Positions 1 to 13,966 are shown, counted from the first letter of the stretch. The stretch is 64,000 nucleotides of DNA from Myxocyprinus asiaticus (GCF_019703515.2 NC_059372.1:16405492-16469491); one strand, 5' to 3'. Numbers and translations are program-made. Notes: generated from the sequence alone by a model not told the origin.

Positions 1-286
1 TTACCTCTGGCTCTTTTAATAAAGCCATTGTTTTCTCTAGCAGTAGGATAGAGAGAGCTGAAAAACAGGGCAATTTCCCTTTGGCCTTAGATGGGCCCCA
101 CTGGGTGGTTGTAATTTTCTTTAAGGTCACTTGGAAAAATGGTATTTCAACTGTTTTGGAGAGCTTTGTTGATCCATGATAGCCCTTGCTATTTTGGTCT
201 ATTCCATGCTTTCTCACTGGAGACTATTGTACAAGATTGTTGTATGATCCTTGTCAAAAGAGTCCTTGTTTAATTTCCAAGACATT
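1..286. other. No feature recognised
   Basis: AT-rich non-coding DNA. I see no coding signal, repeat terminus or RNA gene here. Confidence 0.4.
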
Positions 287-778
287 CACATCATCCTTTG
301 ATGCTTAAAAAGGGATGGTTCATCCAATGAATAAATAAATAAAATAAAAAAGACAAGTCTGTCATAATTTACTCAATCCTATGTTGTTCAAAACTGGAAC
401 ACAGAATGAGATGTTTGGCAGAATATTAGCCTCAGTCACCTTCACTTTAATTGTATGGAACAAAATATACAATAAAAGTGAATGTCACATCATCCTTAGA
501 TGCTTAAAAAGGGATAGATCACCCAATAAATAAAAAATACAAATCTGTCATAATTTACTCAACCCTATGTTGTTCAAAACTGGAACACAGAAGATGTTTG
601 GCAGAATATTAGCCTCAGTCACCTTCACTTTAATACACACACAAAAAGATACAATGAAAGTGAATGGTGACTGAGACTAACATACTGCCTAACATATCCT
701 TTTGTATTCTTTTGGACAACATCACAGTGAGGAAATGGTGACAGAATTTTCATATTTTGGTTGAACTATCCCTTTAAC
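287..778. repeat. Dispersed repeat with a 199-bp tandem duplication
   Basis: Two near-identical units start with the same words (cacatcatcc, then gatgcttaaaaaggga) at 287 and 486, so the period is 199 bp. Both run through ctgtcataatttactcaa, ggaacacagaa and gcctcagtcaccttcac. The block ends near 778 with gaactatcccttt, the complement of the opening aaagggatrgttca motif, so the whole is an inverted-end element whose left part was duplicated. Related copies occur at 22006, 50471 and 53847. I know this as a common cyprinid dispersed repeat but cannot name the family. No coding capacity. Confidence 0.7.
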
Positions 779-3700
779 ATTGACTCCTAAGTCTAGCACT
801 AGACCTAAACTTGGGTTTCCTGGTGCTACAGTTGGACTGTGTTGATGTTTAACAGCACCATGGTTCCAGAAAAGACATTCATGTATGAGTCTCCATGGAG
901 GACTCTTGCATGCAGGCCAATGTACTGAGGCGAGCTGTGAGACTCTATGCTCTGTGTGGGGGATGTAAGCTGTCTTCACACTTAACTCTGCAAGTGCAAA
1001 ACAGGGACAAGCTGCCATGCTAGCACCTGCAAACCTCTGATGCCTAATCACTTCTCACTATTAAAATTTGTGAAGTCCAGTTATGTGTGTGACTAATTGA
1101 AAAATGAAAGGGTTACTTTGGATTGTGTTGACAAGTGGAGACATTGATTTAGTGGCAGCACTTTGGCTCTGTTTCCATTGATTCAGAGCAGCAATATAAA
1201 TCACCCAGCTGGGCTTAAACCAGAGGCCCCCTAACCTCACAAATCCTAAACATTAAAGGGAGTACAGGAAAGAATACAGTTATGGATGATCATAGTCATG
1301 TCGATAGAGCATTCAGTGTATGAGCCTTTTATTGAATTTCTCCCAAGTAGGTGTGTTTTGTATGTGTAAACCCAATTAGGGAGATTGAGAATGGCTATAG
1401 GGAAGACATCTTGTAAGCCAGGTGTGTTTTAGGCAGGAGAAGCATATTCTCACCTTATTTATCATTGTAATTATTCTGTCTTTGAACTCAGTATGAGGAA
1501 CTCTAGAAATCACATGAGTCCTGGGATTGGGAGGATGTTTATATGCAACAACCAGGCACTCTTTAGCCTCCAGCTGAATTCTGCCAAGTTTAACTTAGTA
1601 GAGAGCTGCCTTTTTTTGCATTAAATTTCCCTCCCGTCTTTTAACTCACTCGCGCGCACCTTCTGAGTACTAAAGGGATGCAGTTGGATGGAGATTCGGA
1701 GTGGAATCACTCATTTTTATCTCCCAGATGGGGCAGGCTGGCATCAGCCAGGGCTTTCCTAGCTTAATGGCCTCTTTCCTCACTTTTGTTTTCCATACAC
1801 GTTCTACTTTTTTAATGCACCCTGTATTTTCCATGCCATGCTGATTAATATGAATGATACATTTTATTCCCATATTTATGCCCTTTCTACATTGGACAGA
1901 CTCTTTTCAGGGGCTGACCCACTTCTGCCTTCCTTCTCTCATTAATTTGTTTCCATACACTTTTTAAGAGAAAAGTGGGGTATTCCCGTCTGCCACACTC
2001 ATCTCATCCCTCATCCACCTGAATTACATGTAATTCAATAGAGTCTAGTCAGCGTAAACGGCATATTTAATTTTACATGAATGGAATGAGGCTGAGGAAT
2101 AGATGTACAGTCTGTTCAGTGGGTTGTAGTATTATATACCTTGGTTTTGATTTTTCAACTGACAAACTTTGAAAATATGTTTTTTACTTTTTTTTAGGAC
2201 ACCACAGGCCACTGAATATAAGTCAAAAGTGTTTTTTTTTCTTAGCTAGAAAAGATTAGATATGATGTGTACCCTGACTAACGTCTATAGAGCGCAACAG
2301 TGCCGTGCACTTCTTCAGCTGTCTTGTTTCTATACGTTTTTTTCCCATTCATTTCTTCCATAGGGATTTAATAAAATCCTTCATAAAAGAGGCCATGAAC
2401 TGAACCAAACCAACCAGCTCTGAGGTAAATCACAAAATTACAAACTTTTATTTGAAGCAAATCAGTATTTGAAAATCAGACAAAAAGACAAATGTACAAG
2501 ACCATGTACCATGTGTGTTGTCTTCCATGAGAGCATAAACTACAATCCCTTGAAGCACTGCGAATGAAGTAATCAAATAAAAAATAAAATAAAAATATAA
2601 AACAATTGATTTAAAGTTTTTGATTATAAGTATAGAAACAAAAAATAATAATATTGTGAAACATTCAGATTTTTACAAATAAACAAGTAGTTTGAGAGTG
2701 TAGGGAGACCGACTTGATTGCATCATTCACAGTGTGTCATGGGTGTGGGTGGTCGCTTCAGAGCTTGTTGGCTGCAATTCTCTGATTGGTGGATCTTTCA
2801 CTGCTGGATCATGGATAGTGTAGATCTTCAGCTGGAATTCCGTTATTAAACACAATTTTCAGACAATGAAGTTTAAATAACACGGACTGATGGCTTCAGC
2901 AGAGATATATACCAATGATTAACAACCTCAGAGTTAATGGCAAGTCTGTCTTTAAATGTTTATAAGTTATTGTTAAAAATCATTTAGCCTATGTAGAAAA
3001 TTAATGGGATTTTTACATCAAGGAACCCTGTTGGTTGTCGCTTTATAGAGCTCACTGATTTTTCTCTGAGATAGACAGGAACTATGTACTAGCCTGATGA
3101 AATATTTGTTGTTTTATCGTTAACTTTCTGAAGTTTGGTATGGTTCTTGGAAACACCTGGGTGTTGGCAACCCTGTTTTTTGTTGTTGTTGTTGTTGTTG
3201 TTTTTTCAAGCTGTGCACTCGCTCCAAATGCACAATGTACCAAAACTGAGGTGGAACTGCGAAATTGGGGAAGAAGAGGGCATATGCGCAGGAACAACAA
3301 AATATAGAAAAACAGATTTCTGGGGAGAGCACAAGCTGCGGTCATGCTGCTAATGGGTCTGGATGCTTTCTGTGGACAAAAAAAAGAGCACTTATTAGTG
3401 AATAGTCAGCCAGGGCCTTTTTAGGTAAGTCTATGCATGTGAAAAGTTCAGCCGACCCTCTAACAAGCCTATTCATTTACATTCCCTCCCTCTTCGTTTC
3501 CTTAGAAATGTTGGACTCTTTCCCAGCATGTGAACAAATTGAACACAATGATCACCCCCTTTTATATACAGTGCACATCTCGCTCACCAGTGTGTGCTGT
3601 AGAACAATAAAGGGGGAGGGCGTGATGCTTTCCATAAGGGTGATCCAGAAGCATCCCAGCATGTGATATAGATATTTGCACTGCAGATGCCTGCGTGGAG

Positions 3701-5145
3701 CGTCGCCTTATCTGTAATTGCTTCAGCATTATGGCAGGATGAGCGATAGAGCTGGTGGCAGCATCATCAGTGTCCCGACTAGCTGTCAGAGGAAGAAGGC
3801 AACACAGTTTAACCCACCCCCCTCTGAAACTGCATGCAGAATTTGTAATACTGGTAGTACTCTGTGATTTCAGTTTTTCTGCTGCCCATACCTCTTCCAA
3901 AGGTTTTTGAGACTGTGTTGAGGCTATTATAATATGAGGGCAGAGCATCGCAGGCAGAGGGTTTTCAGGTGGAGTTCATAATAGAGACCTTTGAGGGCTC
4001 TGAGTTTAGAAGTTACACAATTTCATCAGTCTGCCTCAAATTTTACAACCAGGAAGTCATTTCAAAGCACATTATTGCCACATATTGAATATTGCATGGC
4101 ATAATGTTGCCATTGTGGTGGTATGCCACATTTGTGCTCAACCTAAATCCATTTAGATACGTTTATTGGCAGATAGTGCACTTTAAAAAGGCCTGGGAGT
4201 AATTCCTAGCTATCAGTATCCAGAGGGAATAATAGATAAGAGAGAATGAGAACAGCCCGGGTGATGGTGGCAGTGAAAACAGTGATGGCGAGATACAGTG
4301 TAGGCTAAAAGCTGCAGAGTGAGAGATGCTGTGGTGTGACCTGCTATTGAAATGGATTCGATAACACCTCAGCCTGCAGGAAGAGGATGTCCTGATGCTG
4401 AATAGTGGATGTATACTCCACAGGCTTTAATTCAGTGAAAGATGTGTCTAGAAAACCGACAAGTATACATGTTCTTGCAGCCTTGTCTGATGGCTCTGAT
4501 TTTATCCTCATACCTTTCAAAGCAATTAGCAATGTAAATGAGGGCAGCAATACCAGCATTCTCACACCCCAGAGCGACTTATTCTCTGACCTCGTATCAG
4601 TCGTACAGGTCTCGTTTCACCATCAGGATAAGTAACTGCAGCACAGTCTCATGGACTCATCAGCAGAGCTTAAAGAATTAAACGAAGGAAATGAGAAAAG
4701 GCCTGTTCATTTAAGTTATCTCAGTACATAGGGGAATGGATGCTTTGTGTTTAGTTAATGTGTTTGCTTCGTTTTACCCCTGTGCATTTGAATGTGAAAG
4801 CTTTTTCTAATACATTTATTTACTGCTTTCCTTTTTTGGTGCCATATTGGCTTCTCTTTCTTTTGTTTTATCTAATTTCCTTTGTTGTGGCGCAAACAAG
4901 AAAGTTCTGGAAATTCAATTACTGTGGTCTTTAGAGATTACTCACACAAAGATGTATCAGCTTCATCTCCCACGCTGCCTGCCTGTGTCTCCCTCACACA
5001 AGGCCTGAAATATATCATTTATTCTAGCTCAGCACTGCTGTGTGGCAGTCAATGCAAGCTCCTTAAAAGGCAGCAACAACAATGAACTAGCCTTGCCCAA
5101 AACACAGCACAGAGGGCTAATTAATTATTACAGTAACTTTATACT
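779..5145. other. Unique non-coding stretch
   Basis: More than 4 kb without a recognisable gene or transposon end. Open frames here are short, lack splice context and overlap on both strands. A TTG trinucleotide run lies at about 3181-3201. Nothing else stands out. Confidence 0.4.
3181..3201. repeat. (TTG)n microsatellite
   Basis: Seven uninterrupted tgt/ttg triplets followed by a T run. It creates poly-glutamine and poly-leucine shadow frames that are not genes. Confidence 0.9.
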
Positions 5146-5153
5146 GTATGTAC

Positions 5154-5247
5154 TAGGGTGTAACGGTTTGAATTTCTCATGGTTCGGTTTGTATCACGGT
5201 TTAAAGGTCATGGTTTCAGTACAGTTCAGCATTTGCTTTGTTAAAAA

Positions 5248-5278
<31 letters not shown>

Positions 5279-6570
5279 TTACTGCCAAATCCAAAGAATA
5301 ATCTATTTGGTAAACACTTCAACAGGTTTGTCCTTAAATAACAATCTTTGTTTTACAACAGTAACCATAGTTTAACCATGGCATTTGTAGTAAAATCATA
5401 GTAACCACAATATAAACATGGTTACTGTCATGGTTACAATATATAGTAAAATCATGGTTACTATATAGAAACTACAGTATTACTGTTATAATACCATGGT
5501 TAATTGTATCAAAACCATGATTTCTGCTCAGAAAACCATGGTGACAGCAGTCATGGTTACTACAATATTACTATAGTAAAACCATGGTTAGTTTTTGTCA
5601 GGGTACTTTACTAAAAAAACAAAAACGTTTTCTCTAATTACTAAATCAACATTTTAACTTAATACCTGCACTAATACGCTACATGCATCAACATAAAGTG
5701 CACTTCAAACTCATCTCAACATATTCAATATTGGGAAGCTGTACATCACTATAAAAGGAATGACCTTGCTAATAGAATGCATATGAGAAGGGATGTTGTG
5801 ATAATGCTGCTTGAGTATATTAATCATACATGGAAATCCCACATGAACACTCCAAGTGCTTTACTTAGTGTTTCATATCTGTCCGAATTAGCACAGAGTG
5901 CCTTCTTTAAAATGAAAGGGAGTGTGTGCAGTTTCAGCTCACCTGCGGCTCTTTCCCTGGGTGATGTCAGCGTAAATGATTAATCATGCATCAATGTATT
6001 ACTATAACGGCATATTAATGCCATTAATCAAAGCGCATTATTGACATTCGTGATAGATTACAGCCACACAAGGAAACAGGAAGAACTTGCGTGCGCGTTT
6101 TAAATAAACCCTCATGCGCATTATTGACATATATTACCAGTATACAGCACTCGTGTCAAGCGATGTCTGCAAACAGTGCCTGTTTTGTAAACGTCTTTTG
6201 ACCATCACTGTTGTAATTGACTACAAAATAAAATTATCCCAGAAAGGAGAAACGCAGGGGGCTTCTCTATCAGCATTTCATTTTCTCCACTTGCCATTTT
6301 CAACTACACACAACGCTTGCAGAACAGTGATGTCATCAAGTTGACCCACGTGAAACACAGGTGGAGCGTATCCATTTACAGATCCATTCAGGTGCATTAG
6401 CAGAGGTTGTAACTGTGCCTGTCTGTTTGACGCTTTGTTTTCTTGACCAAAACTTGGTCCAGATGTGTCATTAAACGTGAGGTAAACCGACCGCAGTGCC
6501 AATGCTTCCCGAACGGTGGGTGGCGAGCCGTACGGTTCGTTTTTTTTTACAGAGAACCGTTACACCCCTA
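5154..6570. mobile_element. Non-autonomous hAT-like element with perfect 8-bp target duplication
   Basis: The ends are inverted: tagggtgtaacggttt on the left and aaccgttacacccct(a) on the right. The same 8 bp, gtatgtac, flank the element at 5146-5153 and 6571-6578. An 8-bp duplication plus these termini fits the hAT superfamily. The 1417-bp interior has no transposase-like frame, so it is non-autonomous. It carries an (AT)n run at 5257-5279 and an accatggt-rich cluster at 5360-5590. A relative with similar termini lies at 27859-28760. Confidence 0.85.
5360..5590. repeat. Cluster of accatggtta-type inverted and direct motifs
   Basis: The 8-10-mer around accatggt / catggttac recurs about ten times in both orientations within 230 bp, spaced by short AT-rich stretches such as tagtaaaa. 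The motif is itself nearly palindromic. It lies inside the hAT-like element and looks like a degenerate subterminal or satellite array. Function unknown. Confidence 0.65.
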
Positions 6571-6578
6571 GTATGTAC

Positions 6579-7873
6579 ATAGATGTTTAGGAATGTTATT
6601 CATTCATATTCATATAAAAGATGAAAAGCCAAAGTCATTTTCAAACTTGTAGAAGGTTACTGATGCCATATTTGTCAAGTAATGTGGCAGCCCCTCAATG
6701 GTCACCCTCTTTCTCCTTCTTCAGTGTACCCTTCACATGTCAATAGTTTTCAGCACAGCCAGTTCCCATTTTGCATTGTGCTACATCAAGACCTTTTAGG
6801 CAATATTGAGACTGCGTGCCAAGGTTATGACCCAACGTTAATTCATTTTCCTCAAAGAGACTCTAAAGTAAGTTTAGAACACACTCATTTGGCCTTGACT
6901 TCTTGCACAAGTCCCATTAGCCTTTTCTCATAAAACTCACACCTTACTAGAACTACATATCGGCTACTACCTCATAATCCAATACACGTTGCAGAAAAAT
7001 GTCCTGATGCATCACAATATCATAATTGGAACACAACGAAAACTGCTCGAAACATGAGAGAGAGACAAAACTTCTTTTACCACACTGAGAGACGACAGTG
7101 TCAGAGTTTATGTTTATTTACATGACATGCATCTACATTATTCAACTGTAGGAAATTACAAATACAGTTGCACAAATAAATAAAAATATTGACACTGTAT
7201 CATTAGAGAAAGTATCCGTATGTAATTGTATCAACACTGCCCTACAGTGCCCCATACTCACAATCGTTCTGCAACCAGCTCTCCTCACCTATTGGCTCTG
7301 CTCTGACGGACTCTTGTCATAAGTGTCAGGTTTGCAGTGAGGTGCAAGGGGGCCATATAGTACATGCACACTGGGCTGGATGCTCGTTAGCATGGCATGT
7401 GACAATCTAGATGCAAACACTGGGGCAAGGTGCAGTGACTCCCCTCAAATGAAGCGGACTCGTGCATGGTGGCAGGCAAGGTGGAGTATCATGCTTTGCT
7501 CACTGGCAATTTGGAGCAGCTGTAATTTTCTGCTGCAGTGTCACTGAACAATATATCAGAGGAATCAGTGCACTAATTCATCACCCTCCGCTTCCTCCTG
7601 CTATCTGCTATAACTTGCATGAGAGAATGTTTGTAATTGCAAATACTGATATTTGATTTGTTTGGACCCTTCTATTTAAATATTTGAAGCTTGAATTATG
7701 CATTTTGACATTAACAGAATTAGTTAAGAATTACATAGCGGTTTTTATCAAGTTCCTTAAGATTTTATATTAAGCTCATTATTGGCATTTTATATTTAAG
7801 AAAAAACAGACAAATCCCTCCCATTTCAGTAATGAAATCCCATTTAACACTGGATATCTCACTCTGTAAAAAC
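6579..7873. other. Unique non-coding stretch
   Basis: No transposon ends or coding exons recognised. The part around 7480-7640 has an even base composition with no simple repeats. That could mean a constrained non-coding element, but the window alone cannot show it. Confidence 0.35.
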
Positions 7874-7878
7874 AGAAT

Positions 7879-8467
7879 TGTTACAATGAGGCGAGGACCC
7901 AAAAGCAGGATTTAATGATAACATAGTTTATTGAACAATCAGCAGCTTCAAACTGAATATATGAAGTATAGCCACATGCACACAAAGCACAAACTGGGTT
8001 GGCAACAGAGAGAGATGAGTGAGGCAATTAAGACTGGCTGTTAAGATCAGTCAAACAAAAATAAATTAATGGAGACTGGGGTCTGGAATAGACAAGCAGA
8101 AAAAAAAAAAAAAAAAAGAGAAAACATGAAACTAAAAACTGAACTTGAGAGTAATAATGAAGGCTGAAAGAGTAGTACTCACAAAATAGTCTGGCACTTG
8201 ACTGAGAAAGCCAGAGAGTCTGAATAGAGTGGGAGAATAAGCAACAAGTGGAAACAATCACACAAAGAGCACTAGATGAGGGGACGTGGTGAGGGAACAT
8301 GGTGAGGAGTCAGGAGGGGACATGGTTAACACAAAACACAAACAAAATCTATGTGCTCAGACACAAGGCAAAGTCAAACACACCAACACAAGGAACAAGA
8401 CATGGATGTCAGGATCCAGCCACAAAGAACTATAAACAGAACTGACCAAAGTGGCAGGATCCTGTCA
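7879..8467. mobile_element. Solo LTR with 5-bp target duplication
   Basis: A 589-bp block begins tgttacaatg and ends ggatcctgtca, so it has TG...CA termini. It is flanked on both sides by agaat (7874-7878 and 8468-8472). This is the signature of a solo LTR left by recombination between the two LTRs of an integrated retroelement. No internal coding region remains. A poly-A run (about 8099-8116) lies inside. The 5-bp duplication fits Ty3/gypsy, BEL/Pao or Ty1/copia types; I cannot tell which. Confidence 0.8.
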
Positions 8468-8845
8468 AGAATGGAAAAAATACAAAATGTCACTAGATAA
8501 AATGCTTAGTATTTTATGATGGTCACTTATATTGGACAGTGTTTTAACCGAATGAGTTCTGTTCCTGCTCAATATCAATTATCAGCTTAAAAGTACATCT
8601 TTCAATCCAGCCTGTGTAATTTTGCTTTGTTTTCATCACATTTTTGTTAATGTCTTTTTAATAGCATATGTTTTTACACATTTGCTATCCCCGTCTCACC
8701 ACAGTTTAGTTGTTTTGATGCTCGGGATGTGCTAACAAATCTGTTCCTCACCCTGCATTAATATGGATGATCCAGTTTACTACACTTGCCTCTGTGGCAT
8801 TAACGAATCAGATAAAATGCTTGGTATGCCATTTGTCTCTGCTAA
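8468..8845. other. No feature recognised
   Basis: Between the solo LTR (its right target duplication is 8468-8472) and the next repeat. No coding or repeat signal seen. Confidence 0.35.
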
Positions 8846-9115
8846 TTTTTCAGGGTTCCCATGCATCCTGGAAAACCTGGAATTTTGCAGTGTAGTTTTC
8901 CAGTCATGGAAAAGTAAAGGAAAATTAGAAAAGTACCTAAATGTCCTGGAAAATAATTATTTGTCCTGGAAAATATTTTAGTATAATAGAACATTTTGAC
9001 TGTGTTGCTAACCAAGATTTTGTTACCTGCCCAAAAACATGGTAACGATCGGGACTCTAAATCATGATCATCGCCAGTACTGCTGCTCCCTATACGCATA
9101 TTACACAGTCTGAGT
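8846..9115. repeat. Possible dispersed repeat with cctggaaaa iterations
   Basis: The word cctggaaaa recurs at least three times within about 110 bp, following cagggttcccatgca. I recognise this as a pattern common in cyprinid intergenic DNA, but I cannot define its right end or class. Confidence 0.35.
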
Positions 9116-9187
9116 AGAGCACCAAATCCCTAATGGGGCACCATCTCATCGTACAGAAACTCCACAACTGTCCTTACTCGCATGTTA

Positions 9188-9622
<435 letters not shown>

Positions 9623-11864
9623 CCCCACCCTCAGCCCCTCTTAGACCTGGCGATGCTTCTTACTCTTCTTTCTCTCTCTTGCTCATATCCTCTTTTTTGT
9701 GTCCTGTGACCCTGTCCCCCTCTCTGTGTGCCCCCTTCAGCACTTTTATGTTTTCCTCTTTCTCCCTCTGATTTGCACTACTTAAAACACTTGATTTCAA
9801 GTCTGATGAGCAATTTGTTTTTTATTTGTTATACCAAGCTGTGATTTTCTTCAGATCACAATGTATTATACAGACACTGTGAAGCTGCTTGGACAGCAGT
9901 TTTTCAATTCATATTTACAATGTTTTGGCCTTTTAATTGCCTAAAGCAAAAATGTCATAAGAGTACACTGGAATGAAGTAAGGTGAAGAAGACAGCTCGA
10001 GTACAGGGCTTTGACATCCACTCACACACAGCATAGACTACTGTGCAACCGTGTATATTTAGTCTTGTTTGAAAGCATTTTTCTTCTGCTGTGGATCAGA
10101 GTAAAGAAGTGTGCTGCCACCTCAGCACTTCCTGCTCTCTGCTCCTTAAGTCTGTGTCATTTTTAGTGAAATACACTAATGTGGAAGGCACCAGTCATGT
10201 GTGCTGTGCTGATCTAGCATGAATACCCAATGAGAGCCAGTATAAGAGGGAATATTCTGTGATGTAATTGCTGTTTAAACTCTTCCAAAGCTGTTAATTA
10301 TTCATCTGCCGGCAGTGCCGCACCAGCAAGGAGGATGGAGACGACCTGGGAACAGTGGCTTCCTCTCTTTTGACACATTAAGTCCTTACCACACCAGTCA
10401 AGTTCATCCTAGCACAGCACAAGAGGAAATGCTGTGAATGGAGCATGAGAGGATTGGGAAAGTTTGCTTCTATATGATAACCCTGCTGAAGCTTTCCTTC
10501 TCCTCTTACTGTCCTCCCTTATATGACTTGAAGTCAAAGCACATGGGGTATATTTTGACAGTGCAGCCAACAATTCATAACAGCAAAATGCACATTTTTA
10601 AAGTAAAAAAAAAAACCTCCCTTGGAAACTGAAGTTAATAATTGGTTTTAGAACAGTCAGCAAGTGCCATGTTCTGTGTTTTTATTTTTTATTCATAACT
10701 GGCAAAACTTTCTATACTATTTGTTACATTTTGTTGTGAGAAGTTGTCATTGTTACATATTGTTACACAATCTTTAGTATTTCTCTCGAATACTTTATTC
10801 TAACTAGTACAATCGTGGCATCCTGCTGCTTAATATTTTTGTTTAATGACTCTAATCTGTCAAATTTACTGTTGTTCCAATCAACTGATTTTCTACATAG
10901 TTATTTTCAAGTCTCTCGTATCACTCTGTGGTCTATTTCTTTGCACATAACAAAATAATGTCAACTGAAATTAATATTTCAAATACAATTATTCATTATT
11001 TGGTTGTGAAGAAGCATGTAAAAATCAGTATAAGGCACTTCAGTTTGCCATTATTGCAAAATAAATCCATTTAGGATCACACAAGTCCCCTCCACTTTGT
11101 GTTGCCTACTGTATTACATTACTACTTTAAATAAATGGACATAAAATGTTGATTTGAGAGACTGTATTATTTGAGAAGAAAGTGAAACTTCACATAAAAT
11201 GTATTATTTGAAATAATATTTTCTTGCTTTAAACTCAAGAGCATGTAGGGTACATTTTTGCTTGCTTGCTGCTGTAGCTTTATCTGTCCCAGTCACTCAT
11301 TATCTCATTGAAAATGCCAGACAGCTGATTAGAAACCAAAACAAAACAAGTATGAAAGCAAACACTTTAAGAGTTAACTAAAACTATTAGTTAGCAACCG
11401 AAGTAAAAAACATGAAGGGCCTGTTTTAAATCGCAATAGACTTAGCTTTCAAAGTTCAGCAAACCCCTACTGGCTGGGTGGATAGATTCATCCTGATCCT
11501 GGTTTTATCTGTTTTATTCATTAGACTTCTAGAGGAATGATTAACAAGGATTTAAAATGGCTTTTATGGATCACCTGCTGTCCCCGATATCATTTTTGTG
11601 ATTGCACAGCAGAAAAGTGGCAGAAACATTGACGATAACGTCTGGCACTGAATTGTCTTGCAAGATCAGTAACTCCCCAATTAAAGCGATATATCCTTCA
11701 GTCTACATAGCTCAGCACCTGGAACCCACAGAGCACATTTTACCACAGCATGAAGGAGACCAAAGAGAGGGTAATACATTCCATTCTTAACATCTTGTTA
11801 GAGTTCTGGAAGTCTATTATATCAACTGTTTCCAGAGTCTTCTACTTATACTGCATAATAGGAG
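9623..11864. other. Unique non-coding stretch
   Basis: No transposon ends, RNA genes or convincing exons. The 10250-10400 part is less AT-rich than its surroundings (ccggcagtgccgcacc and neighbours), which is compatible with a conserved regulatory element but unproven. Confidence 0.35.
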
Positions 11865-11866
11865 TA

Positions 11867-12373
11867 CACTCACTTAGCACTTTATTACGAACACCGTGAT
11901 CCTAACAAAGTGCCTGATGTGGTCTTCTTCTGTTGTAGCAGATCCACCTCAAGGTTTGATGTGTTGTGCATTCTGAGATGCTATTCTACACACTACAATT
12001 GTACAGAGTGGTTATCTGAGTTACCGTAGCCTTTATGTCAGCTCGAACCAGTATGGTCATTCTCTGTTGGCCTCTCTCATCAACAAGGTGTTTCCGTCCA
12101 CAGAACCGCCGCTCACTGGATATTTTTTTGGTTTTAGCACAATTCTGAGTAAATTCTAGAAACTGTTGTGCATGGAAATCCCAGGAGATCAGCAGTTACA
12201 GAAATACACAAACCAGCCCGTCTGGCACCAACAATCATACCATGGTCGAAATCTCTGATATCAATTTTTTTTTCCTCATTCTGATGGTTGATGTGAACAT
12301 TAACTGAAGCTTCTGACCCATATATGCATGATTTTATGTATTGCACTGCAGCATACATGACTGGCTGATTAGA
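11867..12373 (-). mobile_element. Tc1-derived non-autonomous element, copy 1 (N-terminal domain only)
   Basis: It starts cactcacttagcactttatta after a TA. The minus strand encodes the N-terminal region of a Tc1-like transposase, seen as DHGMIVGARRAGLCIS, TADLLGF and TTVSRIY. These belong to the helix-turn-helix DNA-binding part; no catalytic DDE segment follows. The right end is lost after tggctgattaga. Copies at 25306 and 44757 share the same internal extent, so the deletion happened once and the short form then multiplied. Non-autonomous; no functional protein. Confidence 0.75.
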
Positions 12374-12721
12374 AAAAAAATAAATCCATTTTGCCATCTT
12401 AATCTTTCATAAAAAAAATTATAACATGCTCCACATCTGAAGTGACTTTGCTTTTCCGCCGATTTAATCTGGACCACATTTGCTATTGGCTATTTTTTTT
12501 AAAACCAAATGCCAGCTATTTAGGGATTTTTGCAGCTAAATCAGATTCTGGTATGGCTCTATTCTGGTATCTAACACCCACTTCTCACGATCCAGTCTAT
12601 TCCTGATGGATATAAAATCAAGTCCCGCCCTTTTTTTCTCACTGAATATGCTGTTTTACATGCAAATACATCACATTATGAAAGTAAAATAAGTTGGGAT
12701 TGCTGTTTCCTGTTGACTTTA
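12374..12721. other. No feature recognised
   Basis: AT-rich spacer between two transposon relics; nothing supported. Confidence 0.35.
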
Positions 12722-13966
12722 AGGGCTCTAATTTCTTGAATCGGAAAGGACAGCGCTACACACAATGACCATCCACAACATCTTATCCAATTTTCGTGAG
12801 AGTGCTAATTCTAAGTGCAGTATTTGTGCCAGCGCAAAGCAAGAGTGGGCGTGGGTTGGAGTGTTTGCACTACTTTGGGTGTAGGCACGCAAACTGTGGG
12901 TGTATAGTATGTAAATGAAGTGGTGCAAAGCGCAATTTGCTATTTTTCTAAAAATTTTGTCATTGCGCTAAGATGTTTCAATACCATGTCTTAACTCAGC
13001 GCAAAGTCAAAATTCAGTTCCTGCATTTGCAGTTTGGAGATTTCACCATCAGGTGGTAATAAAGTTCATGTCCAAATTCTGAAAGTACAGGACTTCAAAT
13101 AATGAAGACGTTTGTTGAAACAAACAATTATACGATTTGTGTTAAACTTTCTAGAGATCATGGTTTATTTTTTCAATTATTATTATTATTATTATTATTA
13201 TTTTATTGTTACGTTTATATGTATTATTATTCTTGTGTATTTACAGTTGTATTTATGATTTCATTTTAACTAGTAATTTTCCACCTGTCGTAAAGTGATT
13301 TTTAAGTCACTGCAAAAGGGGCCGGTGGAAGAAGTTGGGGAGAGTAAAATGTTTGGAATTAGTATGATTTTTTTGACCACCGTTATTTTTATTATATTTT
13401 CATTTCATTTGAAGTGTGATTTGAATTTAGGAATATTTTTTTATTTAATTTATTTGTGTTTCAATACATGAATTTAATTTTTTTAACCAATGTCTATCAG
13501 TAGAAGTGAAGTGTGTGCCAATTCAATCACTGTTAATACTAGCCATGATTTGTGTCAGTAGATAAAAATGATTAATAATACTTACATTCTCTGTAATTTA
13601 ACAGAGCCTACATTCATATGAAACACATTTCCCATGTGTATAAAAGGAGCATTTTCCATTTAACAAAGACGCAGTTAATACGCAAAATAATGTAAATCCT
13701 TATTTCTATTCATCTAATTCATTGCATACAGTCCATTACATTACCATCTTCTTATTAATGTGCTGTCTTTGTTTATATCACTGGTGCTGGACAAGGAATG
13801 GACTGTATAATAGGACAGAGACTGTGCTAGAGAAGAACCTCCATTGACCCGACTAGGGCTAGCTTGCATGAAAATACCAAAACTTCATGGCCATACCCAT
13901 TAACTTTGCACTTATGACTTAAGGCATTGCGTTGCGCTTATTGCTTGCGGTTTTAAAATAGGGCCC
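12722..13966. repeat. Probable DNA transposon with agggccct termini
   Basis: The left end reads agggctctaattt and the right end aaaatagggccct, an imperfect inverted pair 1.2 kb apart. Subterminal sequences on both sides are rich in gcgc and gcaa words (ccagcgcaaagcaag; gcgttgcgcttattgcttgcgg), typical of a cyprinid DNA-transposon family I recognise but cannot name. A (TTA)n run lies near 13178-13203. I could not find a clean target duplication. No transposase frame. Confidence 0.5.

Noticed and set aside
12722..13966. 8-bp target duplication for the agggccct-ended element
   Set aside because: The flanks (tgacttta and aaagattt) do not match, so the superfamily was left open.
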